From Streptacidiphilus sp. 4-A2 (lineage in GTDB: Bacteria; Actinomycetota; Actinomycetes; Streptomycetales; Streptomycetaceae): DNA of 64,000 nucleotides. Positions 27,031-35,811 of the stretch are shown in pieces. Position numbers and translations under genes: made by a program. Numbering within the stretch: position 1 is the stretch's first letter; every line of letters begins with the position of its first letter. The DNA lies in the NCBI GenBank assembly GCA_014284505.1, contig JAAFYY010000001.1, positions 7,303,845 to 7,367,844 of the forward strand. Direction: 5' to 3'. The notes under the pieces were generated by a model, which saw only the letters and a program-made list of their open reading frames with translations, had not been told where the DNA came from and searched no databases.

Positions 27031-27566
27031 ATGCGATCCCCCGCCGGCCTCAGCCGAACCTCCGTGCAGCGAGCTCTCCAGTCGGCCGCGCTCGCCGCCG
27101 CCGTAGCGGTCCTGGCCGCCGGCTGTGGCAGCGGGACCGTGCAGCGGCAGGCGCCGGGGACCGACCAGTCGACCACCACCACAGGTGCGGCCGGGACCGA
27201 CTGGAGCGCGCGGGCCCGAAACGTGGATTTTCGGTCAAGGACGCGGTCATCCAGCTGGGCCCGTCCGGCACCGCACGGGTGGACTTCACCGTGGACAACG
27301 AGGGCCCGGTGACCGAGCACCTGGCGGTGGTCTCGGTGCCCGGCATCGGCCAGGCCGCACTCCAGGGCAGCAGCGGCCCGGTGAACGCGCTGTCCACCGC
27401 GGGGATCATGATCGACTCGGGCAGCAGCGCGACCTTCGGCGCCGCCGCACCGTCGGTCGAGCTGCCGTCCGCGAAGGGCCTGAAGGCCGGCGGCACCAGC
27501 CCGGTGCTGCTGGAGTTCGGCATCGCCGGGCTGGTCCACCTGACCGTGCCGGTCAAGGCCGCCTGA
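27031..27566 (+). CDS. Lipoprotein with copper-chaperone (DUF461/PCuAC)-like domain, one frame change
   Basis: ATG 27031 gives MRSPAGLSRTSVQRALQSAALAAAVAVLAAGC: a lipoprotein signal peptide with lipobox LAAGC. After a low-complexity Thr/Gly linker a one-base loss near 27224 (GATTTTCGG) leads to SVKDAVIQLGPSGTARVDFTVDNEGPVTEHLAVVSV and IDSGSSATFGAAAPSVELPSAKGLKAGGTSPVLLEFG, the cupredoxin-like fold of DUF461/PCuAC proteins. The usual Met/His copper ligands are not obvious, so copper binding is doubtful. Membrane-anchored outside the cell. Confidence 0.72.
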
Positions 27567-27617
27567 CGCAGGCCGGTCGGCCGGGCCAGGCAGCACAGGC
27601 AGCACAGGCAGCACGGG

Positions 27618-27654
27618 CGCGCACCGGGGTCGGATCGGCGACCACCGGTGCGCG
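27618..27654. terminator. Bidirectional terminator between lipoprotein and chitinase genes
   Basis: A perfect 10-bp stem CGCGCACCGG/CCGGTGCGCG with a 17-base loop, preceded by three CAGGCAGCA repeats. Confidence 0.75.
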
Positions 27655-27675
27655 TCTGTCGTCAGCGGGCGGGGG

Positions 27676-29737
27676 TCAGCTCAGCGACAGGTCGTCCGCG
27701 TAGACGTTGCCCTGCGAGTACCAGCCGTGGACATACACGGTCACCGTGCCGGTGGAGCCGGTGGTGAAGGGCACGGTCAGCTCGGTCCAGCCGGTGGACG
27801 AGGACCAGGTGCTCGCCGTCGCGCCGCCGCTGACCCCGAGGTAGGCGTAGCTGCCCTGGACCCAGCCGCTCAGCGTGTAGCTGGTGTCGGGGGCCAGTGT
27901 GACGGTCTGGCTGCACTGGCCGGTCTGCGACCCGGTCGGGGTGACCTGGAGCGCGTACTTGCCGGAGTGCACCGGGGTGCTGACCACGGCGTCACCGCTC
28001 TGGCAGGTCCACGGGCTGAGGCTGCCGGTCTCGAAGCCGCCGTTGACCAAGCTGCCGGTGGGGGCCACCGCGGTGACGGTCAGGGAGTAGGTGGCGGTGT
28101 GGCTGCCGGAGGCGGCGGTGCCGGTGACGGTGATCGGGTAGGTCCGGCGGCGGCGCTGCTGGAGGCGGTGAGGGTGAGGGTGGAGCTGCCGCCGGAGGTG
28201 ACTGAGGCGGGGCTGAAGGCGGCGGTTACCGGTGGGCAGGCCGCTGGCGGTGAGGGCGACCGATTCGGCGCTGCCGCTGGTGACGGCGGTGCTGATGGTC
28301 GAGGTGGTGCTTGCCCGGCCGCGACCGACGCCGAGGCCGGCGAGTCCGAGATCGAGAAGTTGCTACCGCCGCTGCTGCTGCCGGTGACGGTCAGGGAGTA
28401 GGTGGCGGTGTGGCTGCCGGAGGCGGCGGTGCCGGTGACGGTGATCGGGTAGGTCCCGGCGGCGGCGCTGCTGGAGGCGGTCAGGGTGAGGGTGGAGCTG
28501 CCGCCGGAGGTGACCGAGGCGGGGCTGAAGGCAGCGGTTACGCCGGTGGGCAGGCCGCTGGCGGTGAGGGCGACCGATTCGGCGCTGCCGCTGGTGACGG
28601 CGGTGCTGATGGTCGAGGTGGTGCTTGCCCCGGCCGCGACCGACGCCGAGGCCGGCGAGTCGGACAGCGAGAAGTCGTTGCCGCCGGGGTGCTGCCGCTG
28701 GTGAAGGGCTCCATCGCGTGGCTGAAGTCCCAGGTGTTCTGGGCGATGCCGGAGCAGGTGTCGGAACCGGCGGTACCGACGCAGCCGCCGTTGTCGCGTT
28801 CGAGCGCCCAGAAGGCCAGCTCGGCCAGACCCTTGCTGGTGGCCCAGGCGGTCACATTGGCGGCGGTCGGCGACGGTGGTGGTCTCGGCCGCGCCGTAGT
28901 CGTCGATACCGGGCATCAGGGTGATCCGATCATGCCCCAGAGCTGGGCCGGGGTCTTCGACGGGTAGAGCGTCGCGAGCTGGCTGTAGAGGCCGGTCGCG
29001 GCGTTCTCGGCGTCGGTGCCCATCTCATGGGTGGCACCGTCGTAGTAGTCGAAGGTCATGATGTTGACGTCGGAGATCACGGCGTTGTTCGCCACCGCGT
29101 TCTGGAGCACCGCGAGCCCGCTGGAGGCCAGGCCGCTGGTGGTCGTCGGCAGGGTGTACTGGAACTGGACCGTGCGCCGGTGCTCGCGGCCCAGGCCTCG
29201 ACCTGGGCGATGGCCTGGTTCCGCCGGGTGATGCCGGCGGTGTTGGTGAGCGAGTTGTCCTCGGTGTCGAGGTCGATCCGGGTCACGTTGTAGGTCGTGA
29301 TCACGCTCTCGTAGGCCGCCGCGATCGAGGCGACGCTGGTGCAGCTGTCCGCGATCTCGGTGCCGGTGTCGTCGGCGGTGTAGCCGCCGAAGGAGGGGAT
29401 GACGTCCCCGCCCTTGGCCTGGATGGCGGCGATGGAGCTGCCGAAGTCGCGGAGCTGATCGGCTGGCTGGTGTCACCGTTCCAGAGGGGGTGCACGAGCC
29501 CTTGCTGGCGGTCTGGATGAACGCCATGGTCTCGTAGTTGGCCCCGGACTCGGTGGAGATCGTCGCCGGGTCGTCGCTGCTGTACGCCTCGAAGTACGGT
29601 GCGAACACATGGGTCGGCAGTGGGGTTGCCGCCTGTGCGGTTCCGGCGCCGATCGCGACCAGGCCGGTGGAGGCGGCGGCGGTGGCGAGCAGTCCGGTGA
29701 GCAGGGTGCGTAGTGGGCTGGTGTGCTGGCGTCTCAT
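27676..29737 (-). CDS. Secreted GH18 chitinase with two Ig-like repeats and a C-terminal carbohydrate-binding module, frame broken
   Basis: ATG 29737 (GGGAG upstream) starts MRRQHTSPLRTLL, a long signal peptide ending AQA. The catalytic domain begins THVFAPYFEAYSSDDPATIS; the GH18 DxDxE motif is in TRIDLDTED (about 29270), and MTFDYYDGATHEMG and LAFWALERDNGGC follow. Two near-identical 90-residue domains (FSLSDSPASASVAAG ... YSLTVTG) come next, then a jelly-roll type module GGFETGSLSPWTCQSGDAV to the stop. Several single-base changes (about 29455, 29180, 28895, 28690, 28325, 28145) break the frame. It would degrade chitin outside the cell. Two DasR-like sites precede it. Confidence 0.85.
28072..28382 (-). 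repeat. Direct repeat copy A inside the chitinase gene
   Basis: About 311 bp encoding one Ig-like domain. It is almost identical to the adjoining copy at 28383-28697, differing mostly by single-base gaps and by AGATCGAGAAGTTGCTA against ACAGCGAGAAGTCGTTG at the end. Confidence 0.85.
28383..28697 (-). repeat. Direct repeat copy B inside the chitinase gene
   Basis: Second copy of the Ig-like domain repeat, joined head to tail to copy A. The DNA identity is far higher than the protein needs, so duplication or gene conversion is recent. Confidence 0.85.
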
Positions 29738-29764
29738 GCGGGCTCCCGTGGGGGTGGGGGTGCA

Positions 29765-29814
29765 ATTGGTAGAGACCACTGGATGAGCACCGCCAATCGT
29801 TGGACTAGACCATT
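29765..29814 (-). promoter_or_regulatory. Two DasR-like (dre) sites in the chitinase promoter
   Basis: ATTGGTAGAGACCACT (29765-29780) and GTTGGACTAGACCATT (29799-29814) each match the DasR consensus ACTGGTCTAGACCACT at 12-13 of 16 bases, with the GGT/ACC arms kept. Streptomyces chitinase promoters carry paired sites of this kind and respond to N-acetylglucosamine through the GntR regulator DasR. The sites lie 28-77 bp before the start codon. Confidence 0.72.
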
Positions 29815-29998
29815 CAACTGTCAAGAGTCCTAACAGTTCCGGGGTGCGATCCGGCTGCCCCGGGACGCGCTGGTGCGGGGTCGCGCCGGGACCTCCCAGC
29901 CCGAGGTCAGCGCGAGCCCGGGGCGCGGCGCGGCCGCCGCCGGACAGCCGCCCGGCACCCCGCCGGACGGCTGCTCCCGGAGCAGATATGGCCGAATT

Positions 29999-30441
29999 TC
30001 AGTCCTGCGGCCGCCCCGCCTGCCCTGCCTGCCCCGCCTGCCCTGCCTGCCCGGCCTGCCCCGCCCGCTCGGCCCGCTCGGCCGCGCTGCGCTCGACGCA
30101 GAACTCATTGCCCTCCGGATCCGCCAGCACCACCCAGCCCGTGCCGCCGGGCCGCCGCTGGTCGTCGACCAGGGTCGCGCCCAGCTCCAGCAGTCGCCGG
30201 ACCTCGGCGTCCCGGCCGCGGTCCTGCGGCTGGAGGTCCAGATGCAGCCGGTTCTTGGCGGACTTCGGTTCGGGGACGGGATGAACAGCAGCGCGGCGCC
30301 GGCGGCGGTGACCGTTGTCTCGAACTCGCCCGGGTTGTCCTCGACCACCACCGCCTCGCCGTCGAGGGCCGCGGCCCAGAAGGCGGCCAGCCGGTGCGGG
30401 TCGGCGCAGTCGAGCGTCACATGCCTGATCAAGGAAGCCAT
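29999..30441 (-). CDS. VOC-superfamily (glyoxalase-like) protein, one frame change
   Basis: ATG 30441 starts MASLIRHVTLDCADPHRLAAFWAAAL, then FETTVTAAGAALLFIP; after a one-base loss near 30284 it continues EPKSAKNRLHLDLQPQDRGRDAEVRRLLELGATLVDD and VVLADPEGNEFCVERS. This is the paired beta-alpha-beta fold of the VOC superfamily, with HLDL and EFCVE supplying likely metal ligands. The substrate is unknown. The tail is an expanded AGQAGQAGQ repeat that ends at 29999. About 148 residues. Confidence 0.78.
30006..30066. repeat. Short GCCTGCCC-type tandem repeat
   Basis: About six copies of a 9-bp unit close to CTGCCCTGC/CTGCCCCGC in the 3' end of the VOC gene, encoding the AGQ repeats. Confidence 0.8.
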
Positions 30442-30889
30442 GACCGCCACTATCGCCCATGCCGCGGAACGCGCTCGGGCGGTCTGCGGGGGAAGCGTAA
30501 GGGCAGCATCCCCACCGGCATGCAACGGTTCAGGGTACTCGCGGAGTCTTTACAGGTATGGAAGGTCGGCGTACTGACGACGGAACGGACCGGGAGGGGT
30601 GAAGCCAGTGCTGGAGGAGGGGTTTCCGGATCCCGTTGCCGGGAGAGCCCGCGCCCTCGTGCGCGCGGACGGTCCGGAGGGCGGGAGGGCACGACTGACC
30701 TCCGGTCGGCTCCGCGCCGTCGTCCGCCCGCCGCAGTCGGTGGCCAAGCAGTAGTGGTGGGCGGCCGGTAGCCGCCGCCGAACCGGATTCCGCGTGCACC
30801 GCCGAGTGCCAAGGCGACCTGCTCAGGCCTTGGCCTTCTTTGGCGTGCACAAAAATTGACGATCCATCAGATCAAGGGGGAGTTCTTCT
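30442..30889. other. Intergenic region, no convincing gene
   Basis: About 450 bp. Open frames on both strands exist but have no codon bias, ribosome site or recognisable product. The AAAAATTGACGATCC stretch at 30850-30865 could include the -35 element (TTGACG) for the gene at 30890. Confidence 0.4.
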
Positions 30890-31444
30890 GTGAACCTCCG
30901 TGAGCCGTCGCGGATCGCGGCGACGATGCGGCGGCGGCCCGGCTCCGGGCCGCTCGGCTCATTGCCGGTCGGCTCGCCACTGGTCGGCCGGGTGCTGATC
31001 GGTTGTGGGCTGGTGCTCCTGCCCTGGGTGCTGGTGCTCGGCTACACCCTCCCGGACCGGACCGTGGTGACCCACTGGTCCGGCGTCTGGGTCGGCCTGG
31101 ACGCCATGGAGGCTCTCGGGCTGATCTGCACCGGGGTGCTGCTGGCACGCGGCAGCCACCGTCGGCCGCTGCCTGCCGCGGTGACCGCCGCCCTGCTGGT
31201 GGTCGACGCCTGGTTCGACACCATGACCGCCGTCTCCGGCGCGGAACGGGCCGAGGCCCTGGCGGAGGCGGTGTTCGCCGAACTCCCGCTGGCGTTGCTG
31301 TGCGTGCTGATCGCCTGGCGCGGCCTGGCGCGGCCGCCCCGCGCCCGCATCCCGCACCCCTGCTGGAAACCACCGCCTGACAACTCCGTCCGACAACTCC
31401 GTCCGACAACCCCGTTCGAATCTCTGGAAAGGATCACCAAGTGA
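30890..31444 (+). CDS. Integral membrane protein of unknown function
   Basis: About 184 residues from GTG 30890 with GGGGGAG upstream. Four hydrophobic segments are visible (VLIGCGLVLLPWVLVLGYTL, LDAMEALGLICTGVLLA, PAAVTAALLVVDAWFDTMTA, LPLALLCVLIAWRGLA). The DAWFDTMTA block recalls small actinobacterial membrane proteins of unknown role. The tail is a CAACTCCGTCCGA repeat product, and the stop overlaps the methyltransferase start (GTGA), so the two genes are coupled. Confidence 0.7.
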   Translation: MNLREPSRIAATMRRRPGSGPLGSLPVGSPLVGRVLIGCGLVLLPWVLVLGYTLPDRTVVTHWSGVWVGLDAMEALGLICTGVLLARGSHRRPLPAAVTAALLVVDAWFDTMTAVSGAERAEALAEAVFAELPLALLCVLIAWRGLARPPRARIPHPCWKPPPDNSVRQLRPTTPFESLERITK

Positions 31445-32126
31445 AGCTTGGCAATGCCCTCGGTCGTAAGGATGTCCGTCTGGGCCTGACCGCCGCCGCG
31501 GCCGGTGCCGCAGCCTGGGGCTGGTGGGCGTCCGACTCGGCGCCCTACCCCTATGCGCAGCACCGCCTGCTCGACCTGCCGCTGCCGTTCCTCAGCCAGC
31601 ACCGGCTGGACTCCATGCTCGGTCCGAGCAAGGGCGAGCGCCTGCTGGAGATCGGCCCCGGGACGGGCTTGCAGTCGCTCAAGGTCGCCCCGCAGCTCGG
31701 CCCCGGGGGCCAGCTGGACATCGTCGACGTGCAGCAGGAGATGCTCGACCATGTGATGGGGCTCGCCACCGGTGCCGGGCTCGACAACATCGTCCCCACG
31801 CTCGCGGACGCCCATCAACTCCCTTTCGAGGAAGGCGTCTTCGACGCCGCCTACCTGGTGACCGCGCTCGGCGAGATCCCGGAGCCCGAGGTCACCCTGC
31901 GCGAGATCCACCGGGTGCTCAAGCCCGGCGGCCGGATCGTGGTCGGCGAGTTCTTCGACCGCCACCAGGTCCGGCGCCCACCCTGGCCCGGCATGCCAAC
32001 GCGGCCGGGCTGCATGTGAGCCGCTTGATCGGCCCGCCCTTCGCCTACTACGCCCGCCTCGAACCCTGCGGTGCCGGAACGTCCGCTCACCACACCGGAC
32101 ATGACGCGATATCAGCAAAGGTCTGA
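31441..32126 (+). CDS. Class I SAM-dependent methyltransferase, frame change near the end
   Basis: GTG 31441, overlapping the upstream stop. LLEIGPGTGLQSLKVAPQL is the SAM-binding motif I; LDIVDVQQEMLDH motif II; LADAHQLPFEEGVFDAAYLVTALGEIPEP and REIHRVLKPGGRIVVGEFF follow. The N-terminus has a short hydrophobic segment (LTAAAAGAAAWGWWA), suggesting membrane association. A one-base change near 31978 joins the tail RHANAAGLHVSRLIGPPFAYYARLEP. This tail and the UbiE-like layout fit lipid or quinone methylation. The substrate is unknown. Confidence 0.78.
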
Positions 32127-32202
32127 CGCCAACGGCAGTGCCGTGCGGGCAGGATGCTTCTGTCCGGCGACCGGACCGCCAGGAGCGCTTCGGCGCCGCG
32201 CC

Positions 32203-32290
32203 CGGACCGGCGCGGGCCGAAGCGGCGCGGGCCGAAGCGGCGCGGCCTGGAGCGGCGCGGCCTGGAGCGGCGCGGCCGAGGGCCGTGCCC
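32203..32290. repeat. 15-bp tandem repeat after the methyltransferase gene
   Basis: Five or six units close to GCGGCGCGGGCCGAA, later GCGGCGCGGCCTGGA, in the gap between convergent genes. Confidence 0.8.
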
Positions 32291-32307
32291 GCCCGCTCGT
32301 CCGCTGC

Positions 32308-33079
32308 TCAGTCGCGCAGCCGCCCGAGCACCGTCCGGATGGCGCGCAGCACGGCGTGGCGGGATTCCTCACCCGGGTCGAGGTTCTCGAAGCCGTGGTG
32401 GCCGTTGGGCACCTCGATCACCTCCAGCGCCGCCCCGGCGTCCGCCCCGGCCGTGAGGAAGTCGTCGACGGTCGCGGCGATCTCCGGGCTTTCCAGGCCC
32501 GCGCGAAGGATCACGATCGGCAGTGCGCCGGCCTTCGGCAGCACGGCGGCCGGCCGGAAGCGCGGATCGACCCCGGTCCAGCCCGGCAGCGGTGCCAGCA
32601 CCGGGTAGTTCGCCGCGAGGCAGCGCAGCCAGGCCGGGGCGCGCCGAGGTAGTCGGTCAGCAGCAGCCCGGCGCCCGAGAAGAACCACAGGGCGATCCGG
32701 TCCGGATCCACGCGCGGGTCGGCCCGCAGCAGGCCGACCGCTTCGGCGAGGTCCGCCGCCGCGGTGGGGTAGTCGGCGGGCGTGTGCAGCCGGTGCTCCA
32801 GCACCGCTCCGACGACGCCCTCGCCCGCCGCGTGGCGGGCGTAGCCGAGGTAGAGCGGCCAGTCGCGCGGCCGGGCACCATGTCCCTGGGGAGCGGGCCG
32901 CCGTGGACGAAGAGCACCGCCGGGCGCGGGCCGTCGGCCTGGCCGGCCTGCGGCAGGTGCAGGTCGAGCCGGCCGGTGCGGACCCGGGGGCCTTCGGGCG
33001 CGTCCAGCAGGAAGGGCCGCTGCTGGAACGGCCTGTTCGACGGCGGGGCGAGCCGGTGGCCGTCCCCGGCGGCGGCCCG
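32308..33079 (-). CDS. Alpha/beta hydrolase, second of a tandem pair, frame broken
   Basis: The chain reads FQQRPFLLDAPEGPRVRTGRLDLHLPQAG, PRPAVLFVHGGPLPRD, then in other frames EHRLHTPADYPTAAADLAEAVGLLRADPRVDPDRIALWFFSGAGLLLTDYLG, CLAANYPVLAPLPGW and VIEVPNGHHGFENLDPGEESRHAVLRAIRTVLGRL. SGAG carries the likely nucleophile Ser and GHHGF the His. Changes near 32880 and 32645 are needed. The frame at the 5' end is continuous with the preceding hydrolase, so the two may be one fused protein of about 500 residues; the boundary given is arbitrary. Confidence 0.65.
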
Positions 33080-33804
33080 CAGCAGTGTGGTCACCAGCTC
33101 GTCCGGGCAGGAGAGCATCGGCCAGTGGCCGGTCGCCAGCTCGAAGAAGCCGACGCGCGGGTCGGCGAGCACCTGGAACTGGGGCATGCCCACCGACACC
33201 AGATGCTGCACGCTCGCGATGGTCACCCCGGCCGCTGTGCAGAGGATGCCGCTGGTCGGCACGCCGGTGAGCGCGCCGGTCAGCCGCAGCGGCTGGGTGA
33301 GGGTACGGCCGGGCTGGGCGCGGCCAGGGCCGAAAGCCGGTCCAGGTCCGCCGCCGAGAGGCCGGTCGGGTCGCCCCAGCGCTGCCACTCCCCGGGGGCC
33401 GGTGGCGGCACCGGCGCGTCCGGCCGCTCCCGCAGCAGCTCGTGGGTGGGGTGGTCGGGCACCAGGGCGAGCGGTGTGTCGCCGTCCTGCGGCAGTCCCG
33501 TGTCCAGGTAGATGATCCGGGCCACCCGCCGCACCCGCTGCTGCGCCGCCCCGAGGGCGGGGTGGATGCCGTAGTCGTGGCCGACGAGGACCACCTCCGG
33601 GGCCGTGGCGCTGTCGATCAGGCGCACCACATCCGCGATGTGGGTCTCCAGATCCGTGCCCGCACCGGGCGGCGCGGCGCCGCCGCCGAGGCCGGTCAGG
33701 GTGGCCGGGTGCACCTCCGCGCCCGCCTGCCGCAGCCCGGCCGTCACCTCCGTCCAGATCTCGCCGCCGGTGAACAGCCCGGGGACCAGTACGAAAGCCG
33801 TCAT
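33080..33804 (-). CDS. Alpha/beta hydrolase, first of a tandem pair, frame broken
   Basis: ATG 33804 starts MTAFVLVPGLFTGGEIWTEVTAGLRQAG. The nucleophile elbow reads VLVGHDYGI: an Asp replaces the usual Ser of GHSYG, as in dehalogenase/epoxide-hydrolase-type members. A change near 33315 leads to RLTGALTGVPTSGILC and FFELATGHWPMLSCPDELVTTLL, where GHWPML holds the catalytic His. It is transcribed from a MerR-type promoter shared with the divergent regulator gene. Substrate unknown. Confidence 0.7.
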
Positions 33805-33828
33805 GTCGTGGTTGGTTCGCATGCGCCT

Positions 33829-33859
33829 ACGCTAGGAACTCCTCTAAGAGGAGGTTCAA
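33829..33859 (-). promoter_or_regulatory. MerR-type promoter with 19-bp spacer for the hydrolase genes
   Basis: On the minus strand a TTGAAC -35 (33854-33859) and a TAGCGT -10 (33829-33834) are separated by exactly 19 bp. The spacer holds the perfect dyad CTCCTCT-A-AGAGGAG (33839-33853). Over-long spacers with a central dyad are the mark of MerR-activated promoters, and a MerR gene starts 4 bp beyond on the other strand. The same AGAGGAG serves as its ribosome site. Confidence 0.82.
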
Positions 33860-33862
33860 GTC

Positions 33863-34895
33863 TTGCTGCCGCACGATCTGCTGAGCATTGGTGAGCTGGC
33901 CGAACGCGCCGGGGTGAGCGTGAAGGCCCTGCGGTTCTGGTCGGACCAGGGGCTGCTGCCCGAGGCGGACCGCAGCGGCGGCGGCCACCGCCGCTACCTG
34001 CCCGAGGCGCTGGAGCGACTGCGGCTGATCCGCTCGCTGCGCGCGCTGGACGTGCCGCTCCCGGAGGTCCTCCGGGCCCTCGACGGCGGGCACAGCCTCG
34101 GCGCCGGGCACAGCCTCGGCGCCGGACAGAGCCTTGGCGGCACGCAGAGCCTTGACGCCGGGGCCGACCAGCAGCTGGCGGATGTCGTCGCGGAGCGCCT
34201 GGAGGCCGTGACCGCCGAGCTGACCGTGCTGCGCTGGCGCGAGGCGGCGCTGCGCCTGGTGCACGAGTCGGAGCCGGGCCGACGCGCCGAGGTGCTGCGG
34301 CTGGTCGGCGCCCTCGGCCCGCGCCCGAGCACGGACACGGTCGTGCGCTACTGGCGGCGCCTGCTGCCCACCGGGCTGTCGGCCGGGCTGGCCTCCGCGG
34401 TGGTCGACGCGGCGGTGCCGACGCTGCCGGAGCAGCCGTCGCCGGGTCAGGTGCTGGCCTTCGCCCGGCTGCACGAGCTCACCGGGGCGGTGACGGACGC
34501 CTGCGTGGTGGACCACCGTCCGGTGGTGCCCCGGCCCGGCGTCCTGTACGACGGCCTGCGCGAGGCGTACGACCTGGCCGCTCCCGTCCTGGATGCGGGG
34601 CGCGGGCCGGTCGAGGGGGAGGCGCTGGACTGCTTTGTCGCGGCCCACGCCCGCTCGCGCGGCCGCTCGGACACGCCCGCCTTCCGCCGCGAGCTCGGCC
34701 GCGAGCTGGCCCACGGCGAGCACCCGGCGATGCGGCGTTACTGGCAGCTGGCGGGCGAGCTCACCCCGCAGCCCACCCTCGGCGCCGCCCACGACTGGCT
34801 CAGCTCCGCGCTCTCCGCCCAGCTCGCCCAGCGAGCCGCGCGGCGGCGGCGCGGGCGGTCCCGGCGGTGTCGGCGGCGCCAACGGCGCGGGCTGA
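33863..34895 (+). CDS. MerR-family transcriptional regulator
   Basis: TTG 33863 is chosen because AGAGGAGGT lies 8 bp upstream. LLSIGELAERAGVSVKALRFWSDQGLLPEADRSGGGHRRYLPEALERLRLIRSLRALDVPLPEV is the MerR DNA-binding domain with its coiled coil start. A GHSLGAGHSLGAGQSL repeat (18-bp units) is inserted in the linker. A large helical domain of about 220 residues follows (RLVGALGPRPSTDTVVRYW, LHELTGAVTDACVVDHRP), ending DWLSSALSAQLAQ. Beyond that the frame becomes Arg-rich noise; a frame change near 34830 gives a stop at 34895. It likely controls the divergent hydrolases. Confidence 0.82.
34087..34165 (+). repeat. 18-bp tandem repeat in the MerR linker
   Basis: Four units close to GGGCACAGCCTCGGCGCC, the first two identical, inserted between the DNA-binding and effector domains. 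Confidence 0.8.
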
Positions 34896-34916
34896 CCGCC
34901 GCCGCCGCTGTCCCCG

Positions 34917-35032
34917 GACCGCGCTCCGGGGCCGCACCAGGCGCACGCCCTCTGCCTGGTCCTGGAACGGATCGCGCCCAACCCGGTGATGACCCTCGAC
35001 CGGGCGGTCGCGCCTGCCGCCTCGCCCCGTAG
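34917..35032 (+). pseudogene. Possible remnant of a SigI/SigJ-like sigma factor C-terminal domain
   Basis: One frame reads GPHQAHALCLVLERIAPNPVMTLDRAVA, close to the helical block (LxxxLxxxxPNPVVTLNRAVAVAM) of the C-terminal domain of DUF6596-type sigma factors. Nothing else of such a gene remains and no start is present. It is a short match and could be chance. Confidence 0.35.
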
Positions 35033-35065
35033 CAGCGCCGCTCCATGCGCTGCGGCAGGCCCTGG

Positions 35066-35190
35066 GTGGTGCCGCGTGGCACCACACGGCGCGGTGTGGT
35101 GCCGCCATCGCGCATTGATGGCACCACTGATGAGCTGCGATTATGCCCATCCGAGCCAGAATGGCTTGCGATGGCACCAAAGTGGTGCCA
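35066..35190. promoter_or_regulatory. Array of TGGTGCC/GGCACCA operator half-sites
   Basis: Six half-sites in 125 bp before the HicB-like gene: the palindrome GTGGTGCCGCGTGGCACCAC (35066-35085), GTGGTGCC (35096-35103), GGCACCAC (35120-35127) and the palindrome TGGCACCAAAGTGGTGCCA (35172-35190), the last ending 11 bp before the start codon. The regularity suggests an operator bound by a dimeric regulator, possibly the HicB/ribbon-helix-helix product itself. Confidence 0.7.
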
Positions 35191-35200
35191 TATTTGGGCC

Positions 35201-35727
35201 ATGGAACTCACCGGGTATGTCGAGGGTCTCCGCCGCGAGTTGACCACCGCGGCGGGGGTTGGTGGCGAGGACGCGCTTGCGCTTGCCGACCGGCTGCTGC
35301 CTCCGCTGGATGCGGCGGTGCGGCTGATGCTGCTGGAGGCGCTGTCGGCCGCCGCCGAGGAGATTTCGGCGGAGTTGGCGCCGGGCTTCGTGGATGTGCG
35401 GCTGCGGGGCGGGGCGGCCGGGTTCGTGGTGACCCCGCCCCTGCGCCCGAGGCGGCCGCCGATGCGGTGGCCGCTCCGGCGGAGGTACGCCTGCCGGTGG
35501 CCGAGGGCGACGAGTCGGCGATGGTCCGGATCAACCTGCGGCTGCCGGCCCACCTCAAGGCGCTGATCGAGGACGCGGCCGCGGCCGGCGGGCTGTCTGT
35601 CAACGCCTGGATCGTGCGGGCCGCTGCCGCCGGGCTGGCAGGCGAGGGCCGGACGGCCGTGCGGCCCGCGGCGACACGCAAGTCCGAGCGGGTTGTCGGC
35701 GAACGCTACAGCGGCTGGGGCCGCTGA
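35201..35727 (+). CDS. HicB-like ribbon-helix-helix protein, one frame change
   Basis: ATG 35201 starts MELTGYVEGLRRELTTAAGVGGEDALALADRLLPPLDAAVRLMLLEALSAAAEEI. After a change near 35447 the chain continues AEVRLPVAEGDESAMVRINLRLPAHLKALIEDAAAAGGLSVNAWIVRAAAAGL, a ribbon-helix-helix of the HicB/Arc type (RINLRLPxxLK, SVNAWIVRA). There is no HicA toxin nearby, so it is more likely an autoregulator of the DUF4097/ABC operon downstream than an antitoxin. About 175 residues. Confidence 0.75.
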
Positions 35728-35811
35728 CCCTTGAGCACCACCGCACCACGCCACCACCGCACTGCCGCATTACGCACTGACCAGAGCTGTCCTGAGGATA
35801 AGGAATCCGAG

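Noticed and set aside
28072..28697. Possible CRISPR-like or satellite array
   Set aside because: Only two long units, and they code for protein domains; there are no spacers.
30530..30850. Minus-strand open frame of about 106 codons between VOC and membrane protein genes
   Set aside because: No codon bias, no ribosome site and no protein-like pattern.
35201..35727. HicB antitoxin of a HicAB pair
   Set aside because: No HicA-like reading frame is found on either side; the downstream genes are DUF4097 and an ABC exporter.
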